A DNA stretch of 64,000 nucleotides from Muricoccus pecuniae (GTDB lineage: Bacteria > Pseudomonadota > Alphaproteobacteria > Acetobacterales > Acetobacteraceae): contig NZ_JACIJD010000002.1 in the NCBI RefSeq assembly GCF_014199205.1, positions 186,001-250,000 of the forward strand. The letters are read 5' to 3'. Below the pieces are notes generated by a model. That model made no database searches. It was not told the DNA's origin and was given only the letters and a program-made list of their open reading frames with translations. Shown here piece by piece: positions 62,166 to 64,000 of the stretch. Both the position numbers and the translations under genes were made by a program. Every line of letters begins with the position of its first letter. Within the stretch, counting starts at the first letter, position 1.

Positions 62166-63044
62166 TCACCCCACCGCCGCCGCCACCGCGCGCCCCACCG
62201 AGGCCAGGGCGGCGTTCCGCGCCTCCAGCGGGGCCGCGCTCTCCGTGAGATAGGCCGCGACGAGGACCGGCGCGCGGCCGGGCGGCCAGAGCACGGCGAT
62301 GTCGTTGTTCGTGCCGTGGCCGCCGCCTCCGGTCTTGTCTCCGCAGCGCCATCCCGCCGGCAGACCCGCTCGGATCTTCGCGTCCCCGGTGCGGCAGCCG
62401 ACCAGCCAATCCGTCAGCCGGGCGCGGGAGGCCGGGGAGAGGGTATCCCCGAGTAGGAGGTGCCGCATGCTGCCCAGCATGGCCAGCGGGGTGGTGGTGT
62501 CGCGGGGATCGCCCGGCCGCCCCTCGCCGAGCGCGGTTTCCCACCGGTCCAGCCGGAAAGCGGGGTCGCCCCAGCCCCGCACGATGCGCGTCAGCCCCTC
62601 GGGGCCGCCGAGGGAGGGGAGGAGCAGGTTCGCGGCCGGATTGTCGCTCCAGACCATCGTCGCCTCGCAGAGTTCCGCGACGCTCAGCCCCTCCGGCCCG
62701 ACATGCTTGCCCGTGACCGGCGCGTACTCGACGAGGTCGGAGGCGGCGATGGGCAGGCGGCGGTCGAGCCGCTCGCGCCCCGCATCCGCGGCCGCGAGGA
62801 TGGCCGCGGCGAGGAGGAACTTGAAGGTACTGGCCGCGGGGAAGCGCTCCTCCCCGCGCCGGGCGAAGCGCGCGCCCGTGGCGGTGTCGAGCACGGCCAC
62901 GCCGAGGCGCCCGCCGCCCTCCCTCTCCGCTCGCTGCAGGGCGCGGGAGAGGGCCTCCCCGTCGAGGGCGGCCTCGGCGCGCGGGAGGGCGGGAAGGAGC
63001 GGCGCGAGCGCGGCCCCGAGAAGAATGCTGCGTCTCCAGGCCAT
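62166..63044 (-). CDS. Class A beta-lactamase
   Basis: A 292-residue serine beta-lactamase. An arginine-pair signal (AWRRSILLGAALAPLLPALPRAEA) precedes the mature protein and could use Tat. All class A motifs are present: STFK (Ser70, Lys73), SDN (130-132) in WSDNPAANLL, Glu166 in RWETALGEG, and KTG (234-236) in CGDKTGGGG. By alignment to the usual numbering, the omega-loop residue 170 is Gly instead of Asn, as in GES-type enzymes, which affects deacylation. There is no adjacent ampR or mobile element, so it looks like a chromosomal species-own gene rather than a recent acquisition. The spectrum cannot be predicted. Confidence 0.93.
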   Translation of the reverse strand: MAWRRSILLGAALAPLLPALPRAEAALDGEALSRALQRAEREGGGRLGVAVLDTATGARFARRGEERFPAASTFKFLLAAAILAAADAGRERLDRRLPIAASDLVEYAPVTGKHVGPEGLSVAELCEATMVWSDNPAANLLLPSLGGPEGLTRIVRGWGDPAFRLDRWETALGEGRPGDPRDTTTPLAMLGSMRHLLLGDTLSPASRARLTDWLVGCRTGDAKIRAGLPAGWRCGDKTGGGGHGTNNDIAVLWPPGRAPVLVAAYLTESAAPLEARNAALASVGRAVAAAVG

Positions 63045-63111
63045 TCCGGCAAGCGCCTCCGCGAGGTTCAGTCCAGGGCGGGGAGGCTTCTACAGCCTGC
63101 CGGCGGCGCCG

Positions 63112-64000
63112 TCAGTCCGGGTGCCGGTTGGTGAAGCGCGCGTTGCCCAGCCCCGTGCCGATGGTGAGCACGCCCCAGCGCTCCACGTCCCGCATGTTGT
63201 GGATCTCGCTCAGCCCCTGCAGCACGGCGTCGTTGTGCATCACCACCACCGGCGGATGGCCGGCGATCTCCGGCATTGCACGGGCGACGGCGCTGGGAAG
63301 GTGAAAGTCCGGGTCCTCCCAGTTGCCCGGCAGGTTCTGTCCGCCGCGGTCGATGGAGCCGTCCGGCTCGATGATGCCGGGGCAGCCGATTCCGATGAAG
63401 GGCGCGAGCGCCCGCCGCTTCGATTCCGCCAGGGACGCCATGCCGCGCAGCATGGTGGCGATGCGCTCCACCGCCGCCTCGCGGCTCGGCTTCTCGTCCC
63501 GGTGCCGCCAGATCTCCAGCCCGACGACGCGGGCCGCGGCGAGGTCCGGGGCCTTCTTCAGGTTCAGGTCCACCAGCCCCGCGCGGATGTTGGTGCCGCC
63601 GATATCCACGGCGAGCAGGCTGTCATGCCCGGCGAAAATCCAGCTCGGCGCGAGATGGGCGGCGCCGATCAGCGCGGCCTCGTCCGGCTCGTGGGTGATG
63701 GGGACCAGCTCCACCCCCTGCCCATCGGCCTTCAGCAGCAGGGAGGCGCGGCCGATGGCGAGCTTGCCCACCCGGCTGCCGCTCATCCCGCCGCCGACGG
63801 CGATGCGCTGCGTGTCCTTCCACCCCTTCAGCCGGAGGAAGCGGCGGGTGACGCCGGCCAGCTCCTGCGCGAATTCCTCGATCACGCCGTGGACGAGGGC
63901 CGCGGCCTCCGGGCGCTCGTCGTGGAGCAGCTTCTCCAGGCGGCGGTTCGACACCTCGATGTCATCGCCCAGCGGGTCCTCGTCGCCGAGCTTGCGGAGC
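63112..64000 (-). CDS. ROK-family sugar kinase-like protein with swapped halves (5' end outside window)
   Basis: The visible 296 residues contain ROK kinase motifs in an unusual order. The first about 140 residues look like the C-terminal half of a ROK kinase: IAVGGGMSGSRVGK, then LVPITHEPDEAALIGAAHL, which in glucokinase or NagK lie near the end. These are followed by the normal N-terminal half: LLAVDIGGTNIRAGLVDL (ATP site), FIGIGCPGIIEPDG, and VVMHNDAVLQG with the catalytic Asp. The protein stops right after GVLTIGTGLGNARF, before the zinc-binding CxCGxxGC region expected next. The frame stays open to the right edge; a GTG at 63954 is not needed as a start. A circular permutation or tandem fusion is implied. 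It likely phosphorylates a hexose. Confidence 0.82.
   Translation of the reverse strand, partial: LRKLGDEDPLGDDIEVSNRRLEKLLHDERPEAAALVHGVIEEFAQELAGVTRRFLRLKGWKDTQRIAVGGGMSGSRVGKLAIGRASLLLKADGQGVELVPITHEPDEAALIGAAHLAPSWIFAGHDSLLAVDIGGTNIRAGLVDLNLKKAPDLAAARVVGLEIWRHRDEKPSREAAVERIATMLRGMASLAESKRRALAPFIGIGCPGIIEPDGSIDRGGQNLPGNWEDPDFHLPSAVARAMPEIAGHPPVVVMHNDAVLQGLSEIHNMRDVERWGVLTIGTGLGNARFTNRHPD

Noticed and set aside
63112-63954. Reading the ROK gene as complete from a GTG at 63954
   Set aside because: The frame continues without stop to the window edge and the residues before the GTG continue the same kind of sequence, so the gene is treated as partial.

Overview
The window is very GC-rich chromosomal DNA (about 70% G+C by eye) from an alphaproteobacterium. 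The best fit is an Acetobacteraceae member of the Roseomonas type. The reasons are a fused shikimate kinase/dehydroquinate synthase, a GNAT-NUDIX fusion, an RNase E with a large acidic insert in its S1 region, and five orphan Bug (TctC-type) solute receptors. I see no insertion sequence, prophage, CRISPR array, rRNA or tRNA gene. Coding density is high and many genes overlap by 4 bases, suggesting translational coupling.

Layout. 1-5.4 kb: aroKB fusion (cut by the left edge), a 48-residue membrane peptide, xerD, an SDR, a Bug receptor and accA. 5.4-20 kb: a small lipoprotein gene, then a two-armed carbohydrate cluster. The minus arm (5.9-11.6 kb) has an actinobacterial-type inositol-phosphate synthase, a histidine phosphatase, two CgeB-type glycosyltransferases and a phosphoribosyltransferase-like/aminoglycoside-kinase-like fusion. 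The plus arm (11.9-20 kb) has two nucleotide-sugar epimerases, a GT4 and a CgeB-like glycosyltransferase, a methyltransferase, a glycosidase-like protein whose barrel appears circularly permuted, a zinc-type dehydrogenase and a Gfo/Idh oxidoreductase. No flippase, polymerase, exporter or lipid-linked initiating transferase is present, so the product may be a soluble, inositol-derived, methylated glycoside. This is the strongest candidate for an undescribed system.

20-23 kb: esterase/PHB-depolymerase-like protein, hemolysin-III protein, two small proteins and a cold-shock protein with a strong terminator. 23-31.3 kb: an IclR regulator diverging, across a perfect palindrome, from a CoA-ligase/thiolase/two acyl-CoA dehydrogenases/Bug operon, with a second Bug gene converging on it. 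This looks like a carboxylate uptake and degradation unit. 31.4-39.7 kb: secA, a parvulin isomerase-argJ-shikimate dehydrogenase operon, and two more Bug receptors. 39.8-51.7 kb: a large membrane protein, an aminotransferase, a gamma-glutamyltransferase-like lipoprotein, a BepA-like protease and DsbA-like protein coupled to tryptophan 2,3-dioxygenase, D-amino-acid dehydrogenase, a kynureninase-like enzyme, an aspartoacylase-like hydrolase and a CinA-type domain protein. 51.7-64 kb: GNAT-NUDIX fusion, rne with a long leader, an amiC-type amidase, penicillin-binding protein 1A, prfB without the frameshift, a DUF1643 protein, a class A beta-lactamase, and (cut by the right edge) a ROK kinase whose halves are in swapped order.

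All functional names come from reading motifs and family resemblance in the translated sequence; no database search was possible.
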